Assembly: GCA_018332375.1 (NCBI GenBank)
Contig: BOPV01000001.1
Location: forward strand, 2,604,001-2,668,000
From: Roseiterribacter gracilis
GTDB lineage: Bacteria; Pseudomonadota; Alphaproteobacteria; BOG-932; Roseiterribacteraceae
Reading direction: 5' to 3'
DNA length: 64,000 nucleotides
The stretch's first letter is position 1; every line of letters begins with the position of its first letter. Under the pieces are notes generated by a model. The model worked only from the letters and a program-made list of their open reading frames with translations. It was not told the origin of the DNA and searched no databases. Both the position numbers and the translations under genes were made by a program. This document shows, piece after piece, positions 56,126-64,000 of the stretch.

Positions 56126-57373
56126 TTACTGATAGCGACGCGCAACGTTGGCGGTCGCCGGGCGCGTGACTTCGTAGAGAACTTTGTCGACGAAACGGCC
56201 CTGGAACATCGTGATGCCAAGCTGACGGCCGACTTCGACCGCACGCTCGCTGTCGCAGTACTGGAGAATGACGCGCATCGCGCCGAAATCCTGCACCAGC
56301 TTGCGCAATCCTTCGATCATGCTGGGCTTGTCGGAGTTGCCCATTTCCGGGCTCCAGGCCAGCTTCACCAGGTCGAGACCCAGCTTTTCGCGATCGATGA
56401 ACGGCAACGTCAAATGCGTCATGCCATCGAGGCAGATGCGGTAGCCGCGTTCGCGCACATATTCGCGCGCGAACATGTAGGCGCCCATGTCGCTGAAGAT
56501 GTCGACCTTCTGCAGCTCGATCACCAGGCGTCCGCGAATGTTCGAGGAAACGTTCTGGTCGAACTTCAGGAATTCGGGCGACAGCAACGTCGAAACGTTC
56601 AAGTTGATCGAGAACGTCCGGTCCTTGATTTCGCTGTCGCGCGCCAGGTTGGCGAGCATGCGGCGATCGAGGATCTGGGTCAGATAGCGGAACAGCCACG
56701 GGCTCGACTGCACGTTGACGCGCGGCATCAGCGTGTTTTCGAGGTCGGTGATCGACACGAACACTTCGTGGAAGATCGGCGTCGGGATGCCGTCCTTGCC
56801 GAACGAGCAGATCGGCTGGTTGCGCACCAGGTTCGACACGTCGGCGCCGGTCAGCAGCTCTTCCAGCTTGGCCAGACCCTTGGGGTCCAGCGCGTCCTTC
56901 ATCTGCGTGACTTCTTTGGTGAAGTCGGTGGGCAGGCGGGTGTCGGACAGCTGATGCAGGCGGCGGGCAACCGCCAGGAATTCGTAATAGTCGCGATCCA
57001 GCCGGTACCAGGTGCAGAACCCGGACTCGTCGTTGTCTTCGACAGCGAGCTGAACCAGCGGATCTTCGCTGAACAAATAGCGCAGCTTGATCACGGCTTC
57101 GTCGATCTGCTTCGCCGAGGCGCCGCGCGAGACGAAGACCAGGTCATGATTGCGCAGCTTGAACAGCTGGCCTTCATACTGGGAGACGATGTTCTCGAAG
57201 GTGGAACCCGCGATGCGCACGTGATGTTCGCGACGGTTCTGCTGTTGCAGACGCGACAGATGCACGTGAACGGCGATACGGCCCTCGCGGTGCCGCTCCA
57301 ACCGCTCGAGATACTCAAGCAGGGCGTACTCTGGACCGCTGGAGCGACCCTTCGCCTGTTCAAACGGAGGCAT
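56126..57373 (-). CDS. Degenerate EAL-domain protein
   Basis: 415 residues, cytoplasmic. C-terminal half (about 195-400) aligns with EAL c-di-GMP phosphodiesterases: FHEVFVSI for EALVR, SINLNVSTLLSPEF, RLVIELQKVDIF, LDGMTHLTLPFID, LVKLAWSP, GITMFQGRFVD. Several catalytic residues differ: the second Asp of DDFG, the Asp of KxD and the Glu of AEGVE (LQYCDSE here), so it is probably a c-di-GMP binder or protein-binding remnant. The N-terminal half (1-190) I do not recognise. Divergent from hldE. Confidence 0.75.
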   Translation of the reverse strand: MPPFEQAKGRSSGPEYALLEYLERLERHREGRIAVHVHLSRLQQQNRREHHVRIAGSTFENIVSQYEGQLFKLRNHDLVFVSRGASAKQIDEAVIKLRYLFSEDPLVQLAVEDNDESGFCTWYRLDRDYYEFLAVARRLHQLSDTRLPTDFTKEVTQMKDALDPKGLAKLEELLTGADVSNLVRNQPICSFGKDGIPTPIFHEVFVSITDLENTLMPRVNVQSSPWLFRYLTQILDRRMLANLARDSEIKDRTFSINLNVSTLLSPEFLKFDQNVSSNIRGRLVIELQKVDIFSDMGAYMFAREYVRERGYRICLDGMTHLTLPFIDREKLGLDLVKLAWSPEMGNSDKPSMIEGLRKLVQDFGAMRVILQYCDSERAVEVGRQLGITMFQGRFVDKVLYEVTRPATANVARRYQ

Positions 57374-57433
57374 GGCGCTTTATAGCGTGAGATGTAATGA
57401 ACGAAAGATGAAACTGACCCAGGATTTGGCTAA

Positions 57434-58885
57434 GTGACCTACCTGCAGGGCGCTGATTTCGCTTCCCTGGCGAGTAGCCTCGACCAGGCGCGGCTGTTGG
57501 TCGTTGGCGACGCGATGCTGGACCGCTTCGTCGCCGGCACGGTCGAGCGGATTTCGCCCGAAGCGCCAATCCCGATTTTACGTGTCGAGCGCCGGGCCGA
57601 GATGCCGGGCGGCGCCGGAAATGTCGTGGCAAATCTCTTGGCCCTGGGGGCGCGGGTCGCCTTCGTGGCGGTGGTCGGCGACGATGAGGCCGGCCGCGTC
57701 CTGGCTGGATTTCCCGACGAGCGGCTGGAACGCGCGCTGGTGGTCGAACCCGGCCGGCCGACCACGGTCAAAACCCGCTTTGTCGCAGGAACGCAGCAAC
57801 TCCTTCGCATCGACGAGGAAACCACCACGGCAATCTCCCCCGCCAGTGAGGACGCGGTTCTTCGTGCAGTGGAAAACAATCTCAAACAGGCCGGCGCGGT
57901 CATTCTGTCTGATTACGGCAAAGGCGTTCTGACGCCGCGCGTCTGCCAGGGGATCATCAAGCTGGCGCGGGCCGCGAAAGTGCCGGTGCTGGTCGACCCC
58001 AAAGGCGCCGACTACACGCGCTATGACGGCGCAACTGCGGTGACGCCGAACCGCCGCGAGCTGGAACAGGCCACGGGCCGCGTCGCGCGCCATGACGATG
58101 AAGTCGAAGCGGCTGCGCGCAGCTTGATCGCCAAACATCATTTCGACGCGCTGATTGCGACGCGCAGCGAACAAGGACTGTCGGTCGTGCGCGCCACCGA
58201 CGCGCAGCATATCCCGGCGCGCGCGCGCGAGATCTTCGACGTGTCGGGCGCAGGCGACACGGTGATGGCGACCTTGGCCGCCGCGGTCGCAACCGGCGCC
58301 AGCCTCACCGACGCAGCCGCGCTCGCCAACGCGGCAGGCGGAGTCGCCGTCGCAAAACCAGGCACCGCAACCGTCAGCCGCGATGAGCTTGTGCATGCGC
58401 TGGAGTTGCACGACGAAACCAAATTCCTCGCGCGCGATGGCGCTGCCGGCCGGGTCGAAACCTGGCGCCGCCGCGGCTTGAAAGTCGCGTTCACCAACGG
58501 CTGTTTCGACATTCTGCATCCGGGCCACGTGCATCTGCTGCGGCAGGCGCGCGCGACCGCCGACAAGCTGATCGTCGGCCTCAACAGCGACGCATCGGTC
58601 AAACGGCTGAAGGGACCGGCGCGGCCGGTCAACGATGAACGTGCGCGCGCGCAAGTTCTGGCGAGCCTCGCCGACGTCGACGCGGTCGTCGTGTTCGAGG
58701 AAGACACGCCGCTGCAGCTGCTCGACGCGTTGCATCCCGACGTGCTGGTCAAAGGCGCCGATTACACGATCGAGCAAGTCGTCGGTGCCGATCTGGTGCA
58801 ATCTTATGGCGGCAAAGTCGTGCTCGCCGAACTGGTTCCCGATCAGTCGACGACCAAGACGATCGCGCGCATGGCGAAAAAATGA
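57434..58885 (+). CDS. hldE: Bifunctional heptose kinase / adenylyltransferase
   Basis: Makes ADP-heptose for the lipopolysaccharide inner core. 483 residues from GTG 57434. N-terminal ribokinase-like domain (1-315) with DRFVAGTVERISPEAPIP, EMPGGAGNVVANL and DVSGAGDTVMATL; C-terminal cytidylyltransferase domain (about 345-483) with FTNGCFDILHPGHVHLL and LVKGADYTIEQVVG. Stop overlaps the following GNAT gene (ATGA). Confidence 0.96.
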   Translation: MTYLQGADFASLASSLDQARLLVVGDAMLDRFVAGTVERISPEAPIPILRVERRAEMPGGAGNVVANLLALGARVAFVAVVGDDEAGRVLAGFPDERLERALVVEPGRPTTVKTRFVAGTQQLLRIDEETTTAISPASEDAVLRAVENNLKQAGAVILSDYGKGVLTPRVCQGIIKLARAAKVPVLVDPKGADYTRYDGATAVTPNRRELEQATGRVARHDDEVEAAARSLIAKHHFDALIATRSEQGLSVVRATDAQHIPARAREIFDVSGAGDTVMATLAAAVATGASLTDAAALANAAGGVAVAKPGTATVSRDELVHALELHDETKFLARDGAAGRVETWRRRGLKVAFTNGCFDILHPGHVHLLRQARATADKLIVGLNSDASVKRLKGPARPVNDERARAQVLASLADVDAVVVFEEDTPLQLLDALHPDVLVKGADYTIEQVVGADLVQSYGGKVVLAELVPDQSTTKTIARMAKK

Positions 58886-59619
58886 AGTTCGATCCGGTCG
58901 CGTTGGACGCGGCCGCGCGTCCGGCGTGGCCTGCCTTGCGCAGCATCGACATTGACGGCTGGGACGTACGGCTTTCGGGTGGCTATACCGGCCGCGCCAA
59001 TTCGACGACGACGACCGGCACCGGCGCGCTGCCGCTCGACGAACGAATTGCGCGCATCGAAGCCGCCTATGCGGACGGCGGCCAACCGCCAATCTTCCGC
59101 ATGCCCGACTTCACCGATCCCGCGATCGGACACGCGCTCGACGCGCGCGGCTACGCGCCGCTGCACCGTCATTCGCTGGTGCTGGCCGCCAACGATCCCG
59201 CGCGCAACGACGAAGCGTCGGTGCGGATCACGCATGCACCCGACATGGCGTGGCTCGACACGCATGCTGCCGCCGACGGCGTGCCGCTCGAACAACGCGC
59301 GCTGCATGACGAGCTGTTTCGGCGTACGCCGTTGCCGCGCTTGTTCGCCGCGGCCTATGACGGCGCCGCCATCGTCTCGGTCGCGATGACGGTGCTGGTC
59401 GGCGATCTGGCGGTCGTACAAGGCGTCGGCACGCTTGCAACGGCACGGCGTCAGGGACATGGGCGCCGCGTGATGCGCGCGCTGTTGGCCGAAGCGTGGC
59501 GTCGTGAAGCGCGCCAGGTCGTGCTGCAAGTCAGCGCCACCAACGAAGCAGCGCAGCCAATGTATGACGCGCTCGGATTCGATCCGGTCTATCGCTATGC
59601 CTATCGCAAGCGCGGCTAG
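58882..59619 (+). CDS. GNAT family N-acetyltransferase
   Basis: 245 residues in two halves: an N-terminal region with GWDVRLSGGYTGRANST, characteristic of a two-domain GNAT group, and a C-terminal acetyl-CoA domain with VQGVGTLATARRQGHGRRVMRALLAEA and ATNEAAQPMYDALGF. Substrate unknown. Coupled to hldE. Confidence 0.85.
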   Translation: MKFDPVALDAAARPAWPALRSIDIDGWDVRLSGGYTGRANSTTTTGTGALPLDERIARIEAAYADGGQPPIFRMPDFTDPAIGHALDARGYAPLHRHSLVLAANDPARNDEASVRITHAPDMAWLDTHAAADGVPLEQRALHDELFRRTPLPRLFAAAYDGAAIVSVAMTVLVGDLAVVQGVGTLATARRQGHGRRVMRALLAEAWRREARQVVLQVSATNEAAQPMYDALGFDPVYRYAYRKRG

Positions 59620-59643
59620 AGTCTGGCGTTCGCAGGCGCCGGT

Positions 59644-59859
59644 TTGATCCGGCACTTGCCGTTCTTGCGCGCCGGGCTGGTTGCGATCAGCGCGATCTAT
59701 CTATTGCGCAGCTTGGCCTTGGCGCCGGCCGTGCTCGGCATCGCGCCATTCGACAGCAGCTTTTGGATCTGGAGTTCGTCGATCGTGCTGCTGTACGGCT
59801 TCAGCTACGCCGTCGGCACGCGCTTGGCCTGGCCTGCATTGTCGGCGCGCGGCAGCTGA
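59644..59859 (+). CDS. Small membrane protein, uncertain
   Basis: 71 residues from a TTG at 59644. Two hydrophobic helices (about 9-31 and 41-60) joined by a short loop FDSSFW, basic at the N terminus. No family. Twenty-four bases after the GNAT gene. It overlaps the end of the convergent unknown gene by 55 bases, which lowers confidence. Confidence 0.45.
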   Translation: MIRHLPFLRAGLVAISAIYLLRSLALAPAVLGIAPFDSSFWIWSSSIVLLYGFSYAVGTRLAWPALSARGS

Positions 59860-60320
59860 AACTCGCTCCAGCCGCGATCACGCGCCGAATAGGCTTCGCC
59901 GTGAATGACGCCGTCGATTTCGCATAGCGCGCGGATACCGTTCCAAGCAATGCGCGCACTGCGCGTCACACCGCAGTCGCGTGCGATCGTGTGCAGGAAG
60001 GATCCGTCCGACAAAGTCAGCGAACCATCGGCATGAGTCAGCACCGCGTCGATTCCCGGTAAGGCCGCGTGCACCAGCAGCTGCGCTTCGCGATCGACGA
60101 AATAGGCCGTGCCCGACGCAATCACGACGGTGATCGGACCGACATCGTGCAAGGCAGCGTCGAGGCCGGTGTCGGTCGTGCCGCGCGCAAAACTTCCCAC
60201 CCAGTTTCCGCCCGCGGCAACGAATCCGATCAGCAATGCTTCGCGCGTGCCGCTGGCACCGAACGGGATCGGCAGCGAACCGTCGGCCGCAGCCAGAATA
60301 CGCGCGCGCTGGCTAGCCAC
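59805..60320 (-). CDS. Protein of unknown function
   Basis: 171 residues, no signal peptide. Glycine-rich beta-like stretches (ALLIGFVAAGGNWVGSF, VLTHADGSLTLSDGSFLHTIA) and two late cysteines (RDCGV, ALCEIDG). No family recognised. Overlaps the mmcB end by eight bases, so it is the last gene of the DUF1800-DUF1501-mmcB run. Confidence 0.65.
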   Translation of the reverse strand: MASQRARILAAADGSLPIPFGASGTREALLIGFVAAGGNWVGSFARGTTDTGLDAALHDVGPITVVIASGTAYFVDREAQLLVHAALPGIDAVLTHADGSLTLSDGSFLHTIARDCGVTRSARIAWNGIRALCEIDGVIHGEAYSARDRGWSEFQLPRADNAGQAKRVPTA

Positions 60321-60780
60321 GGATCATGGGATCTTCCAGCCGGTGCAGCCGTTGCGCGGCATGCATCGCGAATCCAAGCAGCAGGCTTTTGCGCCGCGCC
60401 GGTGCCAGTTTCGCTTCCAGGCTGGGCCGCACGATTTCGGCGGCGAAGGAATCGGCGATGATCAGGCCGACATCGTCGGGAATCAGCGCGTGCGGAAAAT
60501 CGGGTTCGACCGCGAAATAGAACTCGTCGCACCATTCGCGATATTCCTGCCACTTGGCGTCGCAGCGAAAATCTTCGAGCCCGCTTTTGACTTCGACGAT
60601 CGCAACGCGCCCAGCCGGGTCGATCGCAAAAATATCGGCGCGGCGTCCATTGGCGAGCCAGAATTCCGTCACGCTCGACCAACCCCAATCGGTCAGCGCG
60701 CGGCGCACGCCGCGGCACAGGCGGAGGGTGATTTCGGGACGGCCAATTTCTTGACCAGGAGCGGCGGCCTCGATCTGCAT
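60313..60780 (-). CDS. mmcB: MmcB-family DNA repair protein
   Basis: 155 residues of the alphaproteobacterial MmcB family (PF06319), a putative endonuclease of the PD-(D/E)XK type needed for mitomycin C resistance in Caulobacter. Core: RADIFAIDPAGRVAIVEVKSGLEDF with Asp and the EVK triad, then KWQEYREWCDEFYFAV. Thirteen bases after the DUF1501 gene on the same strand; no separate promoter space. Confidence 0.92.
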   Translation of the reverse strand: MQIEAAAPGQEIGRPEITLRLCRGVRRALTDWGWSSVTEFWLANGRRADIFAIDPAGRVAIVEVKSGLEDFRCDAKWQEYREWCDEFYFAVEPDFPHALIPDDVGLIIADSFAAEIVRPSLEAKLAPARRKSLLLGFAMHAAQRLHRLEDPMIRG

Positions 60781-60793
60781 CGAGGCGATGAAA

Positions 60794-62026
60794 CTAGACG
60801 CGGATCAAGCCTGCAAGTGGCGGCGCGTCGCTGCTGTCTTTGAACACCGCCGTATCGAGTTTTGCCGTCGGCAGCCGCAAATGATCGCGCAGCGCGCCTT
60901 TCAGCACCGCGCGCAGATCGGTGGTCGGGGCCAGATCGCGCGCCTGATAGAGTTTGTCGGCGGCGAGGCCCGGCCATTTTCCGGCAACACGTCCGCCCGC
61001 GACCGCACCGCCGGCGAGGAACGCCGCGCCCGCTGTACCGTGATCGGTGCCGCCGGTGCCGTTGACCGCGGCCGTGCGTCCGAATTCGGTCGCGACCGCA
61101 ATCACTGTGTCTTGCCAGGCCGGCCCCAGTGACGTGCGCAACGCGACGAGACTGTCGGCGAGTGCGGTCGCAGCGCCCGCAAACCGCCCGCGCGCAGCAC
61201 CCTGCCCCGCATGCGTGTCCCATCCGCCAAGTTCGAGCACGGCGATGCGCGGCCCATTCGCTTCGGCCAGCATCTTGCCCGCCGCCGTCGCCAACGTGAC
61301 TGCAGCAGCGGGACGCGGTGCGCCGTTCGCAGGCGGCTTGCCCATCGTTTTCATGTCGTCGCCCAACGCCGACGACGCGCCGTCACTGGCTGCAATACCG
61401 TTGGCAAGCGCGGTCGAAAACAGCTTGTCGCCTTTGTAGATTTCGCGCACCAGGTCGAGGAAGCCAGGTTGCGCCGCAGGAATGTTCGATGGCGCCCAGG
61501 ACGCGACTTGCACCGGGCCGCGCAACACCAGCGGCACTTGTTGTCCAACCGCGAGGCCGAGACGCCGCTCGCCCGCCCCCGGCAGCAACGACAAAGTTCG
61601 GTTGAGCCAGCCATCGCTGGCCGCGTGCGGTGCCTTGGTTCCGTTTTCGAGCAAATCCTGCGCGTCGAAATGCGAGCGATCGCGATACGACGTTGCAACC
61701 GCATGCACCGGCAGCAATGCACCTTCTTTGAACCAAGAATGAATTGGCGCCAGCGACGGATGCAGCGCAAAGAATCCGTCGAGATCGAGCGCGCCGTCGG
61801 CTTCGCCCGGCTTTGCGAGCGCAAGACTGCCGCGCAGCCGCGCATAGTCGTTGTCACCATAGGGCGCGACGGCAGCCAGCCCATCCATGCCACCGCGCAA
61901 CAGCACGAAGACAAAGCGCCGGTCGGTGTCGGCCGCCGCCAGCGCCAGGCGCGACGTGCCTGCAGCGAGTGTGACGGCGGCAGCGCCGAGCAGCAGCGAA
62001 CGGCGTGCGATCAGTATGTCGGTCAT
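60794..62026 (-). CDS. DUF1501 exported protein
   Basis: 410 residues with a twin-arginine-like signal (IARRSLLLGAAAVTLAAG). Family pattern: FVFVLLRGGMDGLAAVAPYGD, LHPSLAPIHSWF, SHFDAQDLLENG, LELGGWDTHAGQG, EFGRTAAVNGTGGTDHGTAGAAFL. Related to the sulfatase/alkaline phosphatase fold; role unknown but always paired with DUF1800 proteins. Its ATG overlaps the DUF1800 stop. Confidence 0.93.
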   Translation of the reverse strand: MTDILIARRSLLLGAAAVTLAAGTSRLALAAADTDRRFVFVLLRGGMDGLAAVAPYGDNDYARLRGSLALAKPGEADGALDLDGFFALHPSLAPIHSWFKEGALLPVHAVATSYRDRSHFDAQDLLENGTKAPHAASDGWLNRTLSLLPGAGERRLGLAVGQQVPLVLRGPVQVASWAPSNIPAAQPGFLDLVREIYKGDKLFSTALANGIAASDGASSALGDDMKTMGKPPANGAPRPAAAVTLATAAGKMLAEANGPRIAVLELGGWDTHAGQGAARGRFAGAATALADSLVALRTSLGPAWQDTVIAVATEFGRTAAVNGTGGTDHGTAGAAFLAGGAVAGGRVAGKWPGLAADKLYQARDLAPTTDLRAVLKGALRDHLRLPTAKLDTAVFKDSSDAPPLAGLIRV

Positions 62027-63375
62027 CGACGTTGAAACTCCGGGCTGGCAACGAGCAGCGCGATTGCTTCTGCGGCGCTGGGCGCATGTTCGATTTGAAA
62101 GCTGGTCGGCTTCGATGCGAGCGGCGCGATCGTATTCGCCAACAGCACGCCGGGCTCGGTCACGCGGGCTGCGCGCGTACCGAAGGCCAGCCCCCATTCG
62201 ACGCGCAGCAGCGCGGCTTCGGGCCCGATCCAGCTCGACGATTCATCCGACCATCCGGCCGGCGACGGCGCGGTGAAGGGAAATTGGCCAAGCTGCTGCA
62301 GCGAGCCGGCGGCGCCGCGCAACACGTCGGGGCTTTCGGTTGCGCCGATGCCGCGCAGCGCGCTGATCACCAGCTCGTTCGGCGTTTTGACTTTGCTCAA
62401 GGGCGGGTCCCACGCCGCCGGCAAATCGATCAGCGCTTGCGCGACCGCGGCGAGATCGCCGTCGGTATCGCGAAAGACTTTCGCGACCGCCAGCACAGAA
62501 GATTGCGGCGGCGTGTCGGCGACGAAATGCCGAACCAGCTTTGTCGCGATGAAGTTCGCAGTCGCCGGATGCTGCGACAGGAACAGCAACGCTTCGAGCC
62601 CTTCGCGCTCGCCGCTTTCGCGGATGGTCGCGCCGAGCAGCTGCTTGTCGCCAGGCTCGTGCACATTGGGTACGAAACGGAACGCAGCTTTCTCGCCACC
62701 GGCGGCAAGCAACGGCCCCATTCGCGCGGCGCGCGGCGGTATTGTCCAGCCGGTCAGAATCTTTGCCAGCTCGCGCACGTCATTCTGCGTGTAGCCGCCA
62801 TTGACGCCCAGCGTGTGCAGTTCGAGCAGTTCGCGCGCGAAATTCTCGTTCAGTCCGCGCTCGCGGCGAATGCCGGCGCGTGAATTCGGACCGACCGACG
62901 CCGCGTTGTCGAGATAGAGCAGCATGGCCGGATGGCGCGCGACTGCGAGCAGCATGTCGCGAAACTTGCCCAGCGCGTAGGGACGGATCGCTTCGTCTTC
63001 GAACGGCACGACCAGCCCCAGCACGACAGGGCGCTGGACCGAGACGGTGAAATGGTTCGACCAGAACTGCACCCAACGTTCGAGAAACGGCGTCTCGCTG
63101 GTGACTGCAGCCAAGGTTCGTTTGGCGGCTTCGTCGCGGAATTGTTCGCGCGTCTGGCCGCGCAGCATTTTGGCGACTTCGTCGGCACCTTTGCCGCGCG
63201 CCTCGTAATATTCATCGAGCCGCGTTGCACCATCGGCCGACGCGATGCGCATTGTTACAGGACGTAGCTGTTGTTTCAGCCAGCCGCGCGGATCGTTGCC
63301 GATCTTGGCGAGCTCGCCGGGGCGAGGTCCGAGTCCAAATCGCACCGCTGCGATGGTCGCGAGCTTGCTTGTCAT
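62023..63375 (-). CDS. DUF1800 family protein
   Basis: 450 residues from ATG 63375 (MTSKLATIAAVRFGLGPRPGEL). Motifs LERWVQFWSNHFTVS, HPAMLLYLDNAASVG, GLNENFARELLELHTLGVNGGYTQNDV and ATKLVRHFVADTPP are diagnostic. Function unknown; no clear signal peptide with this start. First gene of a run with DUF1501, mmcB and an unknown gene; divergent from the last GNAT. Confidence 0.93.
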   Translation of the reverse strand: MTSKLATIAAVRFGLGPRPGELAKIGNDPRGWLKQQLRPVTMRIASADGATRLDEYYEARGKGADEVAKMLRGQTREQFRDEAAKRTLAAVTSETPFLERWVQFWSNHFTVSVQRPVVLGLVVPFEDEAIRPYALGKFRDMLLAVARHPAMLLYLDNAASVGPNSRAGIRRERGLNENFARELLELHTLGVNGGYTQNDVRELAKILTGWTIPPRAARMGPLLAAGGEKAAFRFVPNVHEPGDKQLLGATIRESGEREGLEALLFLSQHPATANFIATKLVRHFVADTPPQSSVLAVAKVFRDTDGDLAAVAQALIDLPAAWDPPLSKVKTPNELVISALRGIGATESPDVLRGAAGSLQQLGQFPFTAPSPAGWSDESSSWIGPEAALLRVEWGLAFGTRAARVTEPGVLLANTIAPLASKPTSFQIEHAPSAAEAIALLVASPEFQRR

Positions 63376-63431
63376 AGGCAGCCAGGGTTCCTTTCTCCGC
63401 TGCCACGAATCAGAGCACCGGACTCCTGCGC

Positions 63432-63986
63432 ATGCCTGTCGAACTGTCCACCGCACGCTGCAAGCTTCGGCAATGGACGGCGAGCGATCGCGCACCCTTT
63501 GCCGCGATGAATTCCGACCCGTCGGTGATGCGCTACTTTCCGGCGCTGCTGACGCGTGCGGAAAGCGATGCGTCGGCCGATCGTATGCAAAGCGTCATCG
63601 CCGAACGCGGCTGGGGCTTCTGGGCGCTGGAAATTCTGGGCGTCACCGAGTTTGCGGGCTTTGTCGGTCTTAACGAGCCAACTTGGAGCGCGCACTTCAC
63701 GCCCTGCGTCGAAGTCGGCTGGCGTCTCGCCACCGAATTTCAGGGCCGCGGATATGCGACAGAAGCGGCGCGCGCGGCGATTACCTACGGCTTCGAAAAT
63801 CTGTTCCTGACCGAGATCGTCGCGCTGACGATTCCCGCCAACACGCCGTCACGCCGTGTGATGGAAAAGCTCGGCATGATCCATGACGTGCACGGCGATT
63901 TCGATCATCCGCGCATCGATCCCGATCATCCGACCGCGCGCCACGTGCTTTACCGGCTGGGCCGCAACGCCTCGCTGGAGAAATAG
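63432..63986 (+). CDS. RimJ/RimL-type GNAT acetyltransferase
   Basis: 184 residues. LSTARCKLRQWTASDRAPFAAMN at the start, acetyl-CoA site EVGWRLATEFQGRGYATEAARAAITYGF (about 94-121) and TIPANTPSRRVMEKLGM. This subgroup acetylates protein N termini, aminoglycosides or amines; target unknown. Stop is 14 bases before the window end. Confidence 0.9.
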   Translation: MPVELSTARCKLRQWTASDRAPFAAMNSDPSVMRYFPALLTRAESDASADRMQSVIAERGWGFWALEILGVTEFAGFVGLNEPTWSAHFTPCVEVGWRLATEFQGRGYATEAARAAITYGFENLFLTEIVALTIPANTPSRRVMEKLGMIHDVHGDFDHPRIDPDHPTARHVLYRLGRNASLEK

Positions 63987-64000
63987 AGCAGCGCGCAAAC

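Overview
The window reads as GC-rich chromosomal DNA from an alphaproteobacterium whose order I cannot fix. The evidence is a C4-pathway 5-aminolevulinate synthase, a NepR/EcfG general stress pair, a RegB/RegA redox pair, a DUF4167 protein beside prfA/prmC/clpB, MmcB, and an intracellular PhaZ depolymerase. Genes are dense and mostly joined by 4-base ATGA or GTGA overlaps. No intergenic gap exceeds 300 bases. I see no rRNA, tRNA, CRISPR array, phage or insertion sequence.

Layout. 1-4.0 kb: a cut-off LysE exporter, a Fur-family regulator, a queuosine/uracil salvage operon (yhhQ-tgt-upp) and rpmB. 4.2-7.3 kb: a small secreted protein, an Atm1-type ABC exporter, a small unknown protein and a glutathione transferase. 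7.4-12.1 kb: M17 aminopeptidase, NlpC/P60 hydrolase and an XRE regulator facing a gamma-glutamyltransferase/EthD pair. 12.2-21 kb: clpB, DUF4167, prmC, an S9 peptidase, prfA and a dipeptide epimerase. 21.1-24.5 kb: panB-panC-ggt. 25-28.3 kb: an OmpA-like porin, a secreted unknown protein and hemA. 28.4-30.7 kb: ecfG-nepR divergent from a stand-alone receiver gene coupled to a ribokinase. 30.8-36.4 kb: a pterin dehydratase gene heading a peptide ABC transporter operon with two tandem binding proteins and no ATPase. 36.4-43.2 kb: a small metallopeptidase, then pspF-PBP1A-sirtuin-UDG-GNAT, divergent from pspABC. 43.3-45.5 kb: a YgjP-type metallohydrolase and phaZ. 45.6-53.1 kb: an ankyrin protein, divergent CbiB-like and CobT-like proteins and two tandem M1 aminopeptidases. 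53.1-56 kb: regB-regA and a secreted alpha/beta hydrolase. 56.1-64 kb: a degenerate EAL protein, hldE plus GNAT, an unknown gene, mmcB, a DUF1501/DUF1800 pair and a final GNAT.

Themes. Several clusters deal with peptides and cell-wall fragments: M17 with NlpC, the Ala-Glu-type epimerase, two gamma-glutamyltransferases, the S9 and two M1 peptidases, and the peptide transporter. Stress control is also dense (PspF/PspABC with a sigma-54 promoter, EcfG/NepR, ClpB with a candidate RpoH promoter, RegBA).

The most unusual observations are: the CbiB-like/CobT-like pair, which has lost family motifs and is joined to two aminopeptidases; the strictly overlapping five-gene chain behind pspF; a pair of related palindromes whose ends coincide with the TAG stop codons of neighbouring genes; and the peptide transporter with duplicated binding proteins and no ATPase.
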